A program made the translations under genes and the position numbers. A stretch of 64,000 nt of DNA from Thermaerobacter subterraneus DSM 13965 (GTDB lineage: Bacteria; Bacillota; Sulfobacillia; Thermaerobacterales; Thermaerobacteraceae): assembly GCF_000183545.2 (NCBI RefSeq), contig NZ_JH976535.1, positions 1,737,837 to 1,801,836 on the forward strand, written 5' to 3'. Below the pieces are notes generated by a model that saw only the letters and a program-made list of their open reading frames with translations, had not been told where the DNA came from and made no database searches. How positions within the stretch are numbered: the stretch's first letter is position 1; each line of letters opens with the position of its first letter. Positions 42,531-52,366 of this stretch are shown piece after piece.

Positions 42531-43463
42531 CTACGGCTCGAGCCCCGCCGCGGCATCGCGGGCGGTCGCCATCATGCCGACGAACACCTCCGCCAGGTAG
42601 GGGTCGAACTGGCGCCCGGCGTTGCGCTCGATCTCCGCCACGGCCATGTCGACGGTGATCACCTGCCGGTGGTAGGGGCGCCCGCCCACCATGGCGTCGA
42701 AGGCGTCGGCCACCGCCAGGATGCGGGCGGCCGGCGGGATGGCAGGGCCTGCCAGGCCGTCGGGATAACCACCGCCGTCCCACCGCTCGTGGTGGGAACG
42801 GACCCAGGCCGCCACCGTGGGCACCCCGGCCACCCGCCGGGCCAGCTGCTCGCTGACCAGGGGGTGGCGCCGGATCAGCTCCCACTCCTCCGCATCGAGC
42901 CGGCCCGGCTTGTGGAGGATCCGCGGATCCACCGCCAGCTTGCCGGTGTCGTGGAGGATCCCGGCCAGGTTGAGGAGGCGCAGGGACTCCCCCCGCCATC
43001 CCACCCGCCGGGCCAGGCGGCAGGCCAGGGCGGCCACCCGCCGGCTATGCCGGTAGGTCAGGTCGTCGTACAGGGCCAGGACGGTGAGGAGCTGCCGGAT
43101 GGCCGCGGGCCCCGTCCGGCGCAGGCTGTCCCCGAAGGTGCGGACGGTGTAGGACTCCAGGGCGGCCGGTTCGTCCAGGAGGTCGAACCGGCCCGCCGCG
43201 GCCGCCTCGGCCAGGGTCGCCGCCGACTCGCGGACCATGAAGACCGTATCCTCGACGGCGGCGGCCTGCGCGCCGGGCGTATCCCCTTCTCCCCGGGACG
43301 AACCGGCTGGATCCCTCCGCGGGTGGGGATGCCAGGATGAACCCCGGTGCTCAGGGTGTGCCGCTTCGCCGGAACCGCCTCCTCGACGGACCACCTCGTC
43401 CCCTCCCATCCCGGCGGGGTCCGGGGAGCCGGGGGCTCGGAACGCCGCGTCCCCCAGTTCCAC
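42531..43463 (-). CDS. HD-GYP domain phosphodiesterase-like protein
   Basis: Protein of 310 aa. After a low-complexity N-terminus of about 70 residues comes a helical region and then an HD-GYP domain (about 130-300): LTYRHSRRVAALACRL, GILHDTGKLAVD, RHPLVSEQL, SHHERWDGGGYPDGLAG and ILAVADAFDAMVGGRPY. These residues bind the metal pair that hydrolyses cyclic di-GMP in characterised members. It has no receiver or sensor domain of its own. GTG 43463 follows AGGAG with 7-nt spacing. Its neighbours MotAB and PP2C fit a motility and lifestyle theme. Confidence 0.9.
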   Translation of the reverse strand: MELGDAAFRAPGSPDPAGMGGDEVVRRGGGSGEAAHPEHRGSSWHPHPRRDPAGSSRGEGDTPGAQAAAVEDTVFMVRESAATLAEAAAAGRFDLLDEPAALESYTVRTFGDSLRRTGPAAIRQLLTVLALYDDLTYRHSRRVAALACRLARRVGWRGESLRLLNLAGILHDTGKLAVDPRILHKPGRLDAEEWELIRRHPLVSEQLARRVAGVPTVAAWVRSHHERWDGGGYPDGLAGPAIPPAARILAVADAFDAMVGGRPYHRQVITVDMAVAEIERNAGRQFDPYLAEVFVGMMATARDAAAGLEP

Positions 43464-43644
43464 TGCGCCGCTCCTGACGGCATCTGGCCCCGCCTGCCGG
43501 CTGCAGACCCATCATTTGTAAACCACATTAAGGGGGTCCCCTGGGAACATCAACGGAATTGTCCTGGGACCTGGGACCTGTCTTTCGGGCGGAAGATGCG
43601 TCACGGGTCCCAGATCAGGGCGCCGGACCTGGCGCGGGCCGGGC

Positions 43645-44739
43645 TCACGGCCCGGTCCCCCCGCCTGCGCCCTCACCGATCCGCGCCGTGGGATCCAGGC
43701 TGGGACGCAGGAGCACGATCTCCACCCGCCGGTTCCGGGCGCGGTTGGCGGCGCTTGTGTTGGGGTAGCGGGGGCGCCACTCGCCGTAACCGGCGGCCGC
43801 CAGGCGCCGCGGGTCGAGCCCGGCTTGCTCGGCCAGGTAGCGCACCACCGTGGTGGCTCGCGCCGTCGACAGCTCCCAGTTGGAGGGGTAGCGGCCGCTG
43901 CGGATGGGCAGGTTGTCGGTGTGCCCTTCCACCAGGATGGTTCCCGGCACCTGGGCCAGGATCGGCGCCAGGCGGCGCAGGAGGTCCCGCCCCTCCGGTC
44001 GCAGTTCGGCCCGGCCCAGGTCGAAGAAGACCTGGTCGTCGAAGATGATGGCGACGCCCCGTTCGGTCAGCCGGGCCGACGCCCGGCCGCCCAGGCCCGC
44101 CTCCCGCAGCGCCTCGTTGACCCGTTCCACCAGCCCCTCCATCCGTTCCCGCTCCTCCGCCGACATGGGCGGCACCGCGGTACCGGCTCCCTGGCCGGGG
44201 GACGGCAGGCCGGGAAGGCCGGGCCATTCCCCGGACGGTTCACCGGAACCTTCGCCGGGTGCTTCCGGGGAGCCGGCAGGTGGAAGGGCGGGCGGGTAGG
44301 GCTGGCCCGTATCGCGGTTGAGGCCGTCCAGCACTTTGCGGGCGTCGGGCGAAATCCCCTCCGTATCGATCAGGGTCTCGCCGGCCGTGGCAAAGGCGGC
44401 CCGCAGGGAGGCGGCCAGGGCCTGGTAGCGGGCGGCGTTGACCTCGGACATGGCGTACATCACCACGAAGAAGGCCAGAAGGAGGGTGATGAGGTCGGCA
44501 TAGGTGAGCAGCCAGCGCGTGGAACCGGCCCCGTCGTGGCCGCCTCCCCCGCCGCCGTGGCCGTCCCCGGGACCGCTCCCGGCCCCGTGACCGCGGCCGC
44601 CGCCGGCGCGACCCCGGACCCGGCGGGCGCCGCCCCGGCCCTCCCGCCCGCCGGCGGGGCCGGTTCCTCCGCCGGATCCCAGGCCGCCCGACCCCAGCCC
44701 GCTGGATGCCAGACCCCCGCTGCGGACTCCCCCGCTCAT
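43645..44739 (-). CDS. motB: MotB-type flagellar stator protein
   Basis: Stator subunit of 364 aa. An unusually long Gly/Arg-rich N-terminus (about 72 residues with GHGGGGGGHDGAG) precedes the single membrane segment WLLTYADLITLLLAFFVVMY, whose Asp conducts protons. A Pro/Gly-rich linker is followed by an OmpA-like peptidoglycan-binding domain (VFFDLGRAELRPEGRDLL, VEGHTDNLPI, NRARNRRVEIVL). The ATG shares its first base with the last base of the MotA stop (TGATG), so the pair is coupled. Typical MotB has only 15-30 residues before the membrane segment. Confidence 0.93.
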   Translation of the reverse strand: MSGGVRSGGLASSGLGSGGLGSGGGTGPAGGREGRGGARRVRGRAGGGRGHGAGSGPGDGHGGGGGGHDGAGSTRWLLTYADLITLLLAFFVVMYAMSEVNAARYQALAASLRAAFATAGETLIDTEGISPDARKVLDGLNRDTGQPYPPALPPAGSPEAPGEGSGEPSGEWPGLPGLPSPGQGAGTAVPPMSAEERERMEGLVERVNEALREAGLGGRASARLTERGVAIIFDDQVFFDLGRAELRPEGRDLLRRLAPILAQVPGTILVEGHTDNLPIRSGRYPSNWELSTARATTVVRYLAEQAGLDPRRLAAAGYGEWRPRYPNTSAANRARNRRVEIVLLRPSLDPTARIGEGAGGGTGP

Positions 44740-45593
44740 CAGTCACCCACCCCGGCCATCCGGGCGCCCGCCTCGCCCCGGGTGCCGCTCCGCCCGGAGG
44801 CCCCTTCGGCGGCGGTACCGGTCCCGCCCTTGCCTTCCTTGCCCCCGGCGCCGGCGGCCAGGAAGGCCTCCAGCTTTTCGCGGACGATCATGGGGTTGTC
44901 CCCGTTCTGGATGGAGAGGATGCCTTCCACCACCATGCGCCGCAGCTCGGCCTCGGCCTGGACGTTGGCCTTGATCTTGCTGGCCAGCGGCAGCCAGAGC
45001 AGGTTGGCGCTGGCGATGCCGTAGAAGGTGGCCATGAAGGCGACGGCGATGGCGGGGCCCAGGGACGAAGTGTCTTCGAGGTTTCCCAGGACGTGGATCA
45101 GGCCCAGGACGGTGCCGATGATCCCCATGGTGGGGGCGTAGCCGCCCGCCGTCTCCAGGACCCCCGCCGCCACCAGGTAATGGCGCTGCTCGGCCTGGAG
45201 GGCGTTTTCCATGACCTCTTCCACCATCTCGGGGTCGGCCCCGTCGATGACGAACTGCAGCCCCTTGGCGAAGAAGGGGTCGTCCAGGTTCTTGCGCTCT
45301 TCTTCCAGCGAAAGCAGGCCTTCCCGGCGGGCTTGTTGGGCCAGGGAGACCAGCTTCTCGATCAGGGCGCCGGGCTGCAGCTTGGGCGCCCGCAGGGCGT
45401 AGGCGATGGCCCCGGGGACCAGCAGGACGTTGTGCAGCCCGGCGCTGGCCAGCGTGGCAGCCAGGGTGCCGCCGAAGACCAGCAGGCTGGCCGACGGGTT
45501 GAGCAACTGGTCCAGACGGCCGCCTTCCATCACGTTGGCGATGAGGACCACCGCGATGCCGGCGATGAGCCCGATGACGGTTCCCAGATCCAC
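44739..45593 (-). CDS. motA: MotA-type flagellar stator protein
   Basis: Stator partner of 284 aa with four membrane segments (VIGLIAGIAVVLIANVM, the following LLVFGGTLAATLASAG, and the pair GGYAPTMGIIGTVLGLIHVL and AIAVAFMATFYGIASANLLW). The large cytoplasmic loop carries the usual charged residues (SLEEERKNLDDPFF). PTMGIIGTVLGL is the conserved proton-channel helix. GTG 45593 has GGGAG seven bases upstream. The C-terminal tail is Gly/Ala-rich. No other flagellar genes are in the window. Confidence 0.94.
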   Translation of the reverse strand: MDLGTVIGLIAGIAVVLIANVMEGGRLDQLLNPSASLLVFGGTLAATLASAGLHNVLLVPGAIAYALRAPKLQPGALIEKLVSLAQQARREGLLSLEEERKNLDDPFFAKGLQFVIDGADPEMVEEVMENALQAEQRHYLVAAGVLETAGGYAPTMGIIGTVLGLIHVLGNLEDTSSLGPAIAVAFMATFYGIASANLLWLPLASKIKANVQAEAELRRMVVEGILSIQNGDNPMIVREKLEAFLAAGAGGKEGKGGTGTAAEGASGRSGTRGEAGARMAGVGD

Positions 45594-45780
45594 AGGCCAC
45601 TCCCCCGTTCGTCCGATCAGTCCCGGTTATCGGTAGGGAGCGGCAGGAGTTGACCGGTTGACGCGGCTGCCAGATGATAGCAGGCAGGTACCGGACAGGC
45701 CCGCGGGACCGGTCCGGGTCCAAGGGGCGGCAGGCGCCGGTCCGGCGCCCGGCGAAGTCCCATTCCGGGGAGGGCACCCG

Positions 45781-47463
45781 GTGGCCCGAAGTCACACCAC
45801 CAGCGACGACATCCTCTTCACCGGCACGCAGGCCGCCGGTAAGGCCGGCCGGCGCGGCCGGGGACTGGCCGCCCAGGGCGTGGCGGCGGCGACCCTCATC
45901 ATTGCCCTTTTGACCGCCGCCAGCCGGGTGCTGGGCTTCGTGCGGGAGGCCGTCTATGCCTCGGTTTTCGGTGCCAGCCCGGAGCTGGACGCCTTCCTGG
46001 TGGCCCAGGGCGTGCCCAACCTGATTCTTGGGCTGGTTTCCACCGCCATCGCCACCGCCGCCACGCCGGTGCTGGCCGGCCTGGTCGCCTCCGGGCAGCG
46101 GGACCAGGCCGGGCGGACCTTCAGCCGGCTGGCCACCATGGTGCTGCTGGTGGTGGTGCCCGGGCTCGTGCTTCTGGGCGTGCTGGCCGAGCCCGTGGTG
46201 CGGGTGATGGCGCCGGGGTTCGGCCCCCACCAGGTGCGCCTGGCCGCCGGGCTCACCCGCATCCTGCTCGTCGCTTCCTTATTTGTAACGGGGATGAACC
46301 TGCTGACCGGGCTTTTGCACGCCCACCGGCGGTTCACCGGGCCGGCCTTCACCGGGATCCCCTTCAACCTGGTGATGATCGCCGCCGCCGTCCTTTTCGG
46401 CGCCCGGTACGGCCCCTGGGCCCTGGCAGTGGGCTTCACCGTGGGCTCCCTGCTGCGGGTGCTGGTGCAGCTGCCCGAGGCCCGGGGAGTCGGCTTCCGC
46501 CAGCGGTGGGAAGTCCGCCTGGACGACCCCGGCCTGCGGGCCATCGCCGCGCTCCTGCCCCCCCTCTTCCTCAGTGCCGCGGTCACCGAGGTCAACGTGT
46601 TCGTCGACCGGATGGTGGGGTCGACCCTGGGCGAGGGGATCATCTCCGCCCTCAACTATGCGTTCCGGGTGGTCACCCTCCCCCACGGCCTGCTGGCCAT
46701 GGCCCTGGTGCAGGCGCTGTACCCTTCCCTGGGCGCCGTGGCGGCACCCGGGACCGGCAACGAGGCCGCCTTCCGGCGGCTGCTCCAGCAGGGCATGGGC
46801 ATGCTGATGGTGGTCCTGGCGCCCATGACCGTGGCCCTTCTGGTCCTGCGGGATCCCATCGTGGCCTTCGTGTACGGGCGCGGCAGCTTCGACGCCCGCG
46901 ACGCGGCCCTGACGGCCCTGGCCCTGGCTGCCTACGGCCTCGGCCTGGTGCCCATGGCCCTGCGGGACCTGGCCACCCGCGCCCTGTACGCCCGCCGGGA
47001 CAGCCGCACCCCCGCCCTGGTGGCGGTGGCGGCCATGGCGGTCAACGTGGCGGGCGACGTGGTGCTGGGCCGCTGGCTGGGGATCACGGGCCTGGCCCTG
47101 GCCACCACCCTGTCCTTCACCACGGGGCTGGTGCTTCTGCTGGGACATCTGCACCACCGCCAGCGGGCGCTGGACCTGGCGGACCTGCTGGCCCGGGCCG
47201 GCCGGGTGGCGGTGGCGGCGGTGGCGAGCGCTGGGGTGATGCAGGCGGCCTACCGGCTGCTGCTGGCGCGGTGGGAGGTTCCGGTGGCCGCCCTGGGGGC
47301 GGGGACGGCAGGGGCCGTGGTCGAACTGGCCCTGGTCGCCCTGCCCGGGGCCGCCGGTTGCCTGGCGTACCTGGCCGTGCTGCTGCTGCTGCGGGCGCCC
47401 GAGATCGGCGAGCTCTATGGGGCGGGGCGGCGCCTCCTGGGACGGATCAGCCTAGTACGGTGA
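45781..47463 (+). CDS. murJ: MurJ-type lipid II flippase (MviN family), copy 2
   Basis: Polytopic protein of 560 aa with about 14 segments. Marks are SRVLGFVREAVYASVFGASP, DAFLVAQGVPNLI, the loop MVGSTLGEGIISALNYAFR, GMGMLMVVLAPMTVALLVL, and FVYGRGSFDARDAALTALAL. GTG 45781 lies behind GGGGAGGG; the 41 upstream codons in the same frame have no similarity. It is the only plus-strand gene between MotAB and the Opp operon. Having two diverged MurJ proteins in one window suggests one serves peptidoglycan and the other a different lipid-linked polymer; the sequence does not say which. Confidence 0.92.
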   Translation: MARSHTTSDDILFTGTQAAGKAGRRGRGLAAQGVAAATLIIALLTAASRVLGFVREAVYASVFGASPELDAFLVAQGVPNLILGLVSTAIATAATPVLAGLVASGQRDQAGRTFSRLATMVLLVVVPGLVLLGVLAEPVVRVMAPGFGPHQVRLAAGLTRILLVASLFVTGMNLLTGLLHAHRRFTGPAFTGIPFNLVMIAAAVLFGARYGPWALAVGFTVGSLLRVLVQLPEARGVGFRQRWEVRLDDPGLRAIAALLPPLFLSAAVTEVNVFVDRMVGSTLGEGIISALNYAFRVVTLPHGLLAMALVQALYPSLGAVAAPGTGNEAAFRRLLQQGMGMLMVVLAPMTVALLVLRDPIVAFVYGRGSFDARDAALTALALAAYGLGLVPMALRDLATRALYARRDSRTPALVAVAAMAVNVAGDVVLGRWLGITGLALATTLSFTTGLVLLLGHLHHRQRALDLADLLARAGRVAVAAVASAGVMQAAYRLLLARWEVPVAALGAGTAGAVVELALVALPGAAGCLAYLAVLLLLRAPEIGELYGAGRRLLGRISLVR

Positions 47464-47598
47464 TTCTGTTGAACGCCCGCGCGCCGCGCCCTGACGCGGG
47501 GTGGTGCCCAGGGGTACGGGTCACGGGCCCTCCACCGGCACGCCCGGCCGCCAGCGGGCCGGCGCCCGGTCCCCGCTTGGTCGCCGCCGCCGGCCCCG

Positions 47599-48783
47599 TT
47601 ACACGTAATGGCAGGCCGCCCAGTGGCCCGGCGCCTGCTCGACCAGGGCCGGTTCTTCCGCCCGGCAGCGCTCGGTGGCCAGCGGGCAGCGGGTGTGGAA
47701 CCGGCAGCCCCGGGGCGGGTTCACCGGGCTGGGCAGCTCGCCCCGGAGCTCGATGCGCTCCCGCGCAGGCGCCAGCGGGTGGGGCCGCGGGATGGCGGCC
47801 AGCAGGGCCCGGGTGTACGGGTGCAGGGGCCGGCGGAAGAGCTCCCCGGCGGGCGCCACCTCCACCAGCTTGCCCAGGTACATGACCCCCACGCGGTCGC
47901 TGATGTGCCGCACCACCCCAAGGTCGTGGGAGATGAAAAGGTAGGTCAGCCCCAGCCGCTGCTGCAGCTCCAGGAGCAGGTTGAGGATCTGAGCCCGCAC
48001 CGACACGTCCAGGGCCGAGACGGCCTCGTCGCACACCAGAAACTCGGGCTCCGGCGCCAGGGCCCGGGCGATGCCGATCCGCTGCCGCTGGCCGCCGGAG
48101 AAGTGATGCGGGTAACGGGTGGCGTGCTGGGGGCTGAGGCCCACCAGCTCCAGCAGCTCGCCCACCCGCCGGCGGCGGTCCGCCTTCGACCCCAGGCCGT
48201 GGATCAACAGGGGCTCGCCGATGAGCTCCCCCACGGTCATCCGGGGGTTCAGGGAGGCGAAGGGATCCTGGAAGACGATCTGCATCCGGCGCCGCAGCCG
48301 GCGCAGCCGGGATGCCGGCAGGCGGGCCAGGTTCTCCCCCGCGAACCAGACCTCCCCCTCCGTCGGCTCCTGCAGGCGCAGGACCAGCCGGCCGGTGGTC
48401 GACTTGCCGCAGCCCGACTCGCCCACCAGGCTGAAGACCTCGCCGCGGTGGATGGAAAAACTCACCCCGTCGACGGCGCGGACGCTGAGCCGCCGGCCCA
48501 GCAGGCCCCCGGCCAGGGGGAACTCCTTGCGCAGGTTCACGGCCCTTACCAGGGGTTCACCGGCCGGGGGTGCCCCGGCCTCCGGGGCCGCGGCGGGCGC
48601 CGGGACCGCTCGGGGCACCGCCGCCCCTTCCGCAGGCCACCGGGCGGAGGCCTCGCCTGGTGCCGGGGCGGCTGCAGCTCCGGCGGGCAGCCGGGCGGGA
48701 GCCTCGCCGGGCGCCGCGGCGGCTGCAGCCTCAGAGGGCACCCGGGCGGGGTCGTGGCGGGCGACCCTTTCCCTTCGGTTCAC
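47599..48783 (-). CDS. Dipeptide/oligopeptide ABC ATPase (OppF/DppF)
   Basis: ATP-binding subunit of 394 aa. An Ala/Pro-rich N-terminus of about 75 residues contains a near-repeat ([21 protein letters not shown]). The ATPase has [40 protein letters not shown] and [13 protein letters not shown]. The C-terminus carries the peptide-transporter cysteine motif ([14 protein letters not shown]), which binds an Fe-S-like or metal site in OppD/F proteins. GTG 48783 overlaps the OppD stop as GTGA, with GGAGGTGG upstream. It is the last gene of the operon. Confidence 0.93.
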   Translation of the reverse strand: MNRRERVARHDPARVPSEAAAAAAPGEAPARLPAGAAAAPAPGEASARWPAEGAAVPRAVPAPAAAPEAGAPPAGEPLVRAVNLRKEFPLAGGLLGRRLSVRAVDGVSFSIHRGEVFSLVGESGCGKSTTGRLVLRLQEPTEGEVWFAGENLARLPASRLRRLRRRMQIVFQDPFASLNPRMTVGELIGEPLLIHGLGSKADRRRRVGELLELVGLSPQHATRYPHHFSGGQRQRIGIARALAPEPEFLVCDEAVSALDVSVRAQILNLLLELQQRLGLTYLFISHDLGVVRHISDRVGVMYLGKLVEVAPAGELFRRPLHPYTRALLAAIPRPHPLAPARERIELRGELPSPVNPPRGCRFHTRCPLATERCRAEEPALVEQAPGHWAACHYV

Positions 48784-49877
48784 CGGTGACCACCTCCATC
48801 AGGCGTCGCGGCCGGTCCCCGCGGGGCGGAAGCGGAAAACCCGCCGTCCGCGCCCTCGCCGGCGGCCAGGCCGTCCCACAGGCAATCTCCTCCTGTCCCC
48901 GCGGCCGCGCCCTCGGGCACCACGCCCTCAAGGCGCAGCTCACCCGCCCGGTGGCAGGCCACGCCCCCGGCCAGCACGGGCACCTCCCGGTGGCAGCGTT
49001 CGACCGCGTAGGGGCAGCGGGGGGCGAAGGCGCAGCCGGGCGGCAGCTGGGCCGGGTGGGGCACCGCCCCCGCCATGGCCCGCAGGGGCGTCTTGGGCGC
49101 TGCCGCCAGCGGCAGGGACTGCAGCAGGCCCTCGGTGTAGGGGTGGCCCGGCCGGTCGAAGAGATCCGCCACCGTCGCCTTCTCCACGATCCGGCCGGCG
49201 TACATCACCGCCACCCGGTGGCACATCTCCGCCACCACGCCCAGGTCGTGGGTGATGAGCAGGATGGCGGTGCCCGTCTCCTCCTGCAGGGCCTTCATCA
49301 GGTCGAGGATCTGGGCCTGGACGGTGACGTCCAGCGCGGTGGTTGGCTCGTCGGCGATCAGCACCCGCGGGCGGCAGGCCATGGCCATGGCGATCATCAC
49401 CCGCTGCCGCATGCCGCCCGAGAGCTGATGGGGGTACTGGAGGGCCCGGCGCTCCGGCTCGGGGATGCCGGCCCGTTCCAGGAGCTCCACCGCGCGGCGG
49501 CGGGCGGCACCGGCCGGCGTCCCGTGGAGGATCAGGGCCTCGGCGATCTGGGCGCCCACGGTCATCACGGGGTTCAAGGAGGTCATCGGCTCCTGGAAGA
49601 TCATCGCCATCTCCTGGCCCCGAACCCGCCGCCAGTGGGACTCGGGCTGGGCGAGCAGGTTCTTCCCGTTGAGGAGGACCTCGCCCCGCACCTGGGCCCC
49701 CGGCGGCAGCAGGCCCATGAGGGCCAGGGCGGTGACGCTCTTGCCGCTGCCCGACTCCCCCACCAGCCCCAGGACCTCACCGGCGTAGAGGTCGAAGTCG
49801 ATCCCCCCGACGGCCCGGGCGGGGCCGGCCGGGGTGGGAAAGGTCACTTCCAGGCCACGTACTTCGAGAACCACCAA
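48780..49877 (-). CDS. Dipeptide/oligopeptide ABC ATPase (OppD/DppD)
   Basis: ATP-binding subunit of 365 aa partnering OppF. Walker A is GESGSGKSV, the Q-loop is [17 protein letters not shown], the signature is [15 protein letters not shown] and Walker B is [14 protein letters not shown]. The C-terminal motif [17 protein letters not shown] is typical of the family. TTG 49877 fits because GGGAGG lies ten bases upstream and homology begins at [12 protein letters not shown]. The open frame reaches 50525, but that part is shadow of the spacer and the permease gene. The roughly 305-bp spacer 49878-50182 is GC-rich and shows no gene. Confidence 0.93.
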   Translation of the reverse strand: MVVLEVRGLEVTFPTPAGPARAVGGIDFDLYAGEVLGLVGESGSGKSVTALALMGLLPPGAQVRGEVLLNGKNLLAQPESHWRRVRGQEMAMIFQEPMTSLNPVMTVGAQIAEALILHGTPAGAARRRAVELLERAGIPEPERRALQYPHQLSGGMRQRVMIAMAMACRPRVLIADEPTTALDVTVQAQILDLMKALQEETGTAILLITHDLGVVAEMCHRVAVMYAGRIVEKATVADLFDRPGHPYTEGLLQSLPLAAAPKTPLRAMAGAVPHPAQLPPGCAFAPRCPYAVERCHREVPVLAGGVACHRAGELRLEGVVPEGAAAGTGGDCLWDGLAAGEGADGGFSASAPRGPAATPDGGGHR

Positions 49878-50182
49878 GGGTCGTTCACCTCCCGTGCCGG
49901 GCCCTGGGGGTGCGGGGCCTGGCGATCCGGCCGGCCGGGACCGGCCCGCGGCGGCCCGGCCCGAAGCGCGCCACGGCCGCAACGGGCCGGACCGCATCGC
50001 GGCCGCCACGGGCAGGACGGCGCCCGGGGCGGGACGGCCGGGACCGGACGAGGGCCCCGGAGCCGCGGCGGCGGGGCCGCGGCCCGTAACCGGCGCCGGG
50101 GCGGGCAGCGGCGCCCAGGGCGGCCGGGCGCCGGACCGTACCTTCCGGCGTCTTGCGCGCCGGGCCGGCCCCCTGCCGGCGC

Positions 50183-51169
50183 CTACGCATCGCGCGGGTC
50201 CAGCACGTCGCGCAGGCCGTTGCCCAGCACGTTGAAGCAGAGCACGGTGAGCAGGATGGCGGCGCCCGGGTAGATGGCTAGCATGGGCTGGGTCCACATG
50301 TACACCTGGGCGTTCTTCAGCATGTTGCCCCACGAGGCGTCGGGCGGCTGGATGCCCAGGCCCAGGTAGCTCAGGCCGCTTTCCGCCAGCACCGCCCACC
50401 CCACCGCCAGTGACAGCAGGGCCAGCAGCGAGGGGACCACCTGGGGAAACAGGTGCCGCCAGATGATGCGGGCCGGCGAGGCGCCCAGGGCCACCTCCGC
50501 CTCGATGAACTCCCGCTCCCGCCACTTGAGGAACTCGGCGTACACCAACCGCGCCACGGGCATCCAGTAGTTCAGCCCGATCACCGCCACCACCACCGCC
50601 GGCGAATCGCCGAACACCGCCAGCTCGGCGACGATTAAGAAATACGAAGGGATCGCCATCATGGCGTCGACCAAGCGCATCAGCACCGTTTCGACCCAGC
50701 CGCGGTAGAACCCGGCCAGGGCGCCCACCAAGGTGCCAACCCCCAGGGCGATGGCGGCCGCCAAGGCGGCCACGGTCAGGGTGATGCGCCCACCCGCCAG
50801 TATGCGGGCCAGCATGTCGCGGCCCAGCTCATCGGTGCCGAGCCAGTGGCCGGGGCTGGGCGGCGCCAGGCTGGCCGCAGGATCCGTGGCGTCGGGGTCA
50901 AGCCCCAGCAGGGGCGGCAAGGCCCACACCAGGATGTAGAGCAGAAGGAGCACGGCGGCGGCGGCCAGCAGGGCGGGGCGGCGGCGGACCCGGGCGACGA
51001 ACCCCTCGGCGTCGGGCTGCAGGGCCTCGGCGGCTGCGCGGGCACCGGGCTCGCCGGGCGCCAGCCCGCCGGTGGCGCCGGCGCCCGGTGGCGGCGACCC
51101 GGCGGGACCGGCGCCGGCCCGCGGTGCGACGCGGGGGGCGGGGCGCGGCTCGGGAACCGAAACGGTCAT
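50183..51169 (-). CDS. Dipeptide/oligopeptide ABC permease (OppC/DppC)
   Basis: Membrane permease of 328 aa with an N-terminal membrane segment (ALLAAAAVLLLLYILVW), then HWLGTDELGRDMLARIL, the OppC-type signature, and the EAA loop EAEVALGASPARIIWRHLFP. Six segments in total are expected. A Pro/Ala/Gly-rich N-terminal tail of about 60 residues is longer than usual. It pairs with the OppB-like permease 12 bp upstream. Substrate specificity is set by the binding protein. Confidence 0.93.
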   Translation of the reverse strand: MTVSVPEPRPAPRVAPRAGAGPAGSPPPGAGATGGLAPGEPGARAAAEALQPDAEGFVARVRRRPALLAAAAVLLLLYILVWALPPLLGLDPDATDPAASLAPPSPGHWLGTDELGRDMLARILAGGRITLTVAALAAAIALGVGTLVGALAGFYRGWVETVLMRLVDAMMAIPSYFLIVAELAVFGDSPAVVVAVIGLNYWMPVARLVYAEFLKWREREFIEAEVALGASPARIIWRHLFPQVVPSLLALLSLAVGWAVLAESGLSYLGLGIQPPDASWGNMLKNAQVYMWTQPMLAIYPGAAILLTVLCFNVLGNGLRDVLDPRDA

Positions 51170-51181
51170 CGTCTTCCCTCC

Positions 51182-52141
51182 TTACCCGGCGGCGTGGCGG
51201 ATGCGCGGATCGACCAGGGAGTAGGCCAGGTCGACCACCAGGTTGGTGATCACCACCACCACGCCAGCCACCACCGTCACCGCCATGATCACCGGGTAGT
51301 CCCGGCCCATGGCCGCCTCCACCGCCAGCCGGCCCATGCCCGGCCAGGCGAACACGCTCTCGGCGATCACCGAGCCGCCCAGAAGGGCCGGGATCAGCAA
51401 ACCCAGCATGGTCAGCACCGGGATCAGCGCGTTGCGCAGGGCGTGGACCACCATCACCCGGACCGGCCCCGCGCCCTTGGCCCGCGCCGTGCGGATGAAG
51501 TCCTGGTGCAGGACCTCCAGCAGCGACGACCGCACGAAGCGCAGGATGTTGGGAAGGATCACCAGCATCAGGACGAAGGACGGCATGACGAGGTGCGCCA
51601 GCCGGTCGGCCAGGGAGAACTCCGCCCCCACCGTGGCCATGTTGCCGCTGGGGAGCAGGTTCCACCGCACCGACAGGGCCATGATCAGCAGGATGCCGAA
51701 CCAGAAGTCCGGCACCGATACGCCCAGGGTGGAAATCAGCGTGGCCGCGTGGTCGATCCACGACCCCCGGCGGAGGGCGGCGGCGATGCCCAGCGCCAGC
51801 CCCACGGCGAGGGAGAGCGCCAGGGTGGCGGCCGCCAGGACCGCGGTGTTGCCCAGGCGCTGCAGCACCAGGGGCATCACCGGCTCGCGGCTGTTCATGG
51901 ACTGGCCGAAGTCGCCCTGCAGGGCGTCCCCCAGCCAGCGCACGTAGCGGACCGGCAGGGGCTGGTCCAGGCCCAGCTGGCGCATCAGGGCCTCCCGCTG
52001 CTCGGCCGTGGTCTCCATGCGCATGACGGCGCCGGGCCCGCCAGGGGCCAGGTTGACCAGAAGGAAGGTCACCACGGTGATCACCCACAGGACCACGAGC
52101 CCCTGCAGCAGGCGACGGCCGGCGTAGCGCAGGGATGCCAT
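51182..52141 (-). CDS. Dipeptide/oligopeptide ABC permease (OppB/DppB)
   Basis: Membrane permease of 319 aa. The N-terminus YAGRRLLQGLVVLWVITVVTF is the standard first segment, followed by MRQLGLDQPLPVRYVRWLGD, LGVSVPDFWFGILL and the EAA-like loop RTARAKGAGPVRVMVVHALR, ending LAYSLVDPRIRHAAG. ATG 52141 follows GGGAGG at about ten bases. The product is typical in length. The spacer 52142-52366 to the binding-protein gene has no ORF of note. Confidence 0.94.
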   Translation of the reverse strand: MASLRYAGRRLLQGLVVLWVITVVTFLLVNLAPGGPGAVMRMETTAEQREALMRQLGLDQPLPVRYVRWLGDALQGDFGQSMNSREPVMPLVLQRLGNTAVLAAATLALSLAVGLALGIAAALRRGSWIDHAATLISTLGVSVPDFWFGILLIMALSVRWNLLPSGNMATVGAEFSLADRLAHLVMPSFVLMLVILPNILRFVRSSLLEVLHQDFIRTARAKGAGPVRVMVVHALRNALIPVLTMLGLLIPALLGGSVIAESVFAWPGMGRLAVEAAMGRDYPVIMAVTVVAGVVVVITNLVVDLAYSLVDPRIRHAAG

Positions 52142-52366
52142 GCTGATCGCACCTCCCCCCGCCCGGATGCGGCGGGCCACGATGGGGTTCCATGCCGTCT
52201 GGGAACCTGGGCCAGACGGAGACGGACCCGGCGAACCCGCGGAACCCGGCGGGTGCTTGGGACCCGGCCAAGGCGAAAGCCGCGTGGAACCGGCCGGGAA
52301 ACGCCCCCCCGGAGGAACCGGCCGGCGGGCCGGTTCCTCCGGATGGCGACGCGATGCGGGCCCGGC

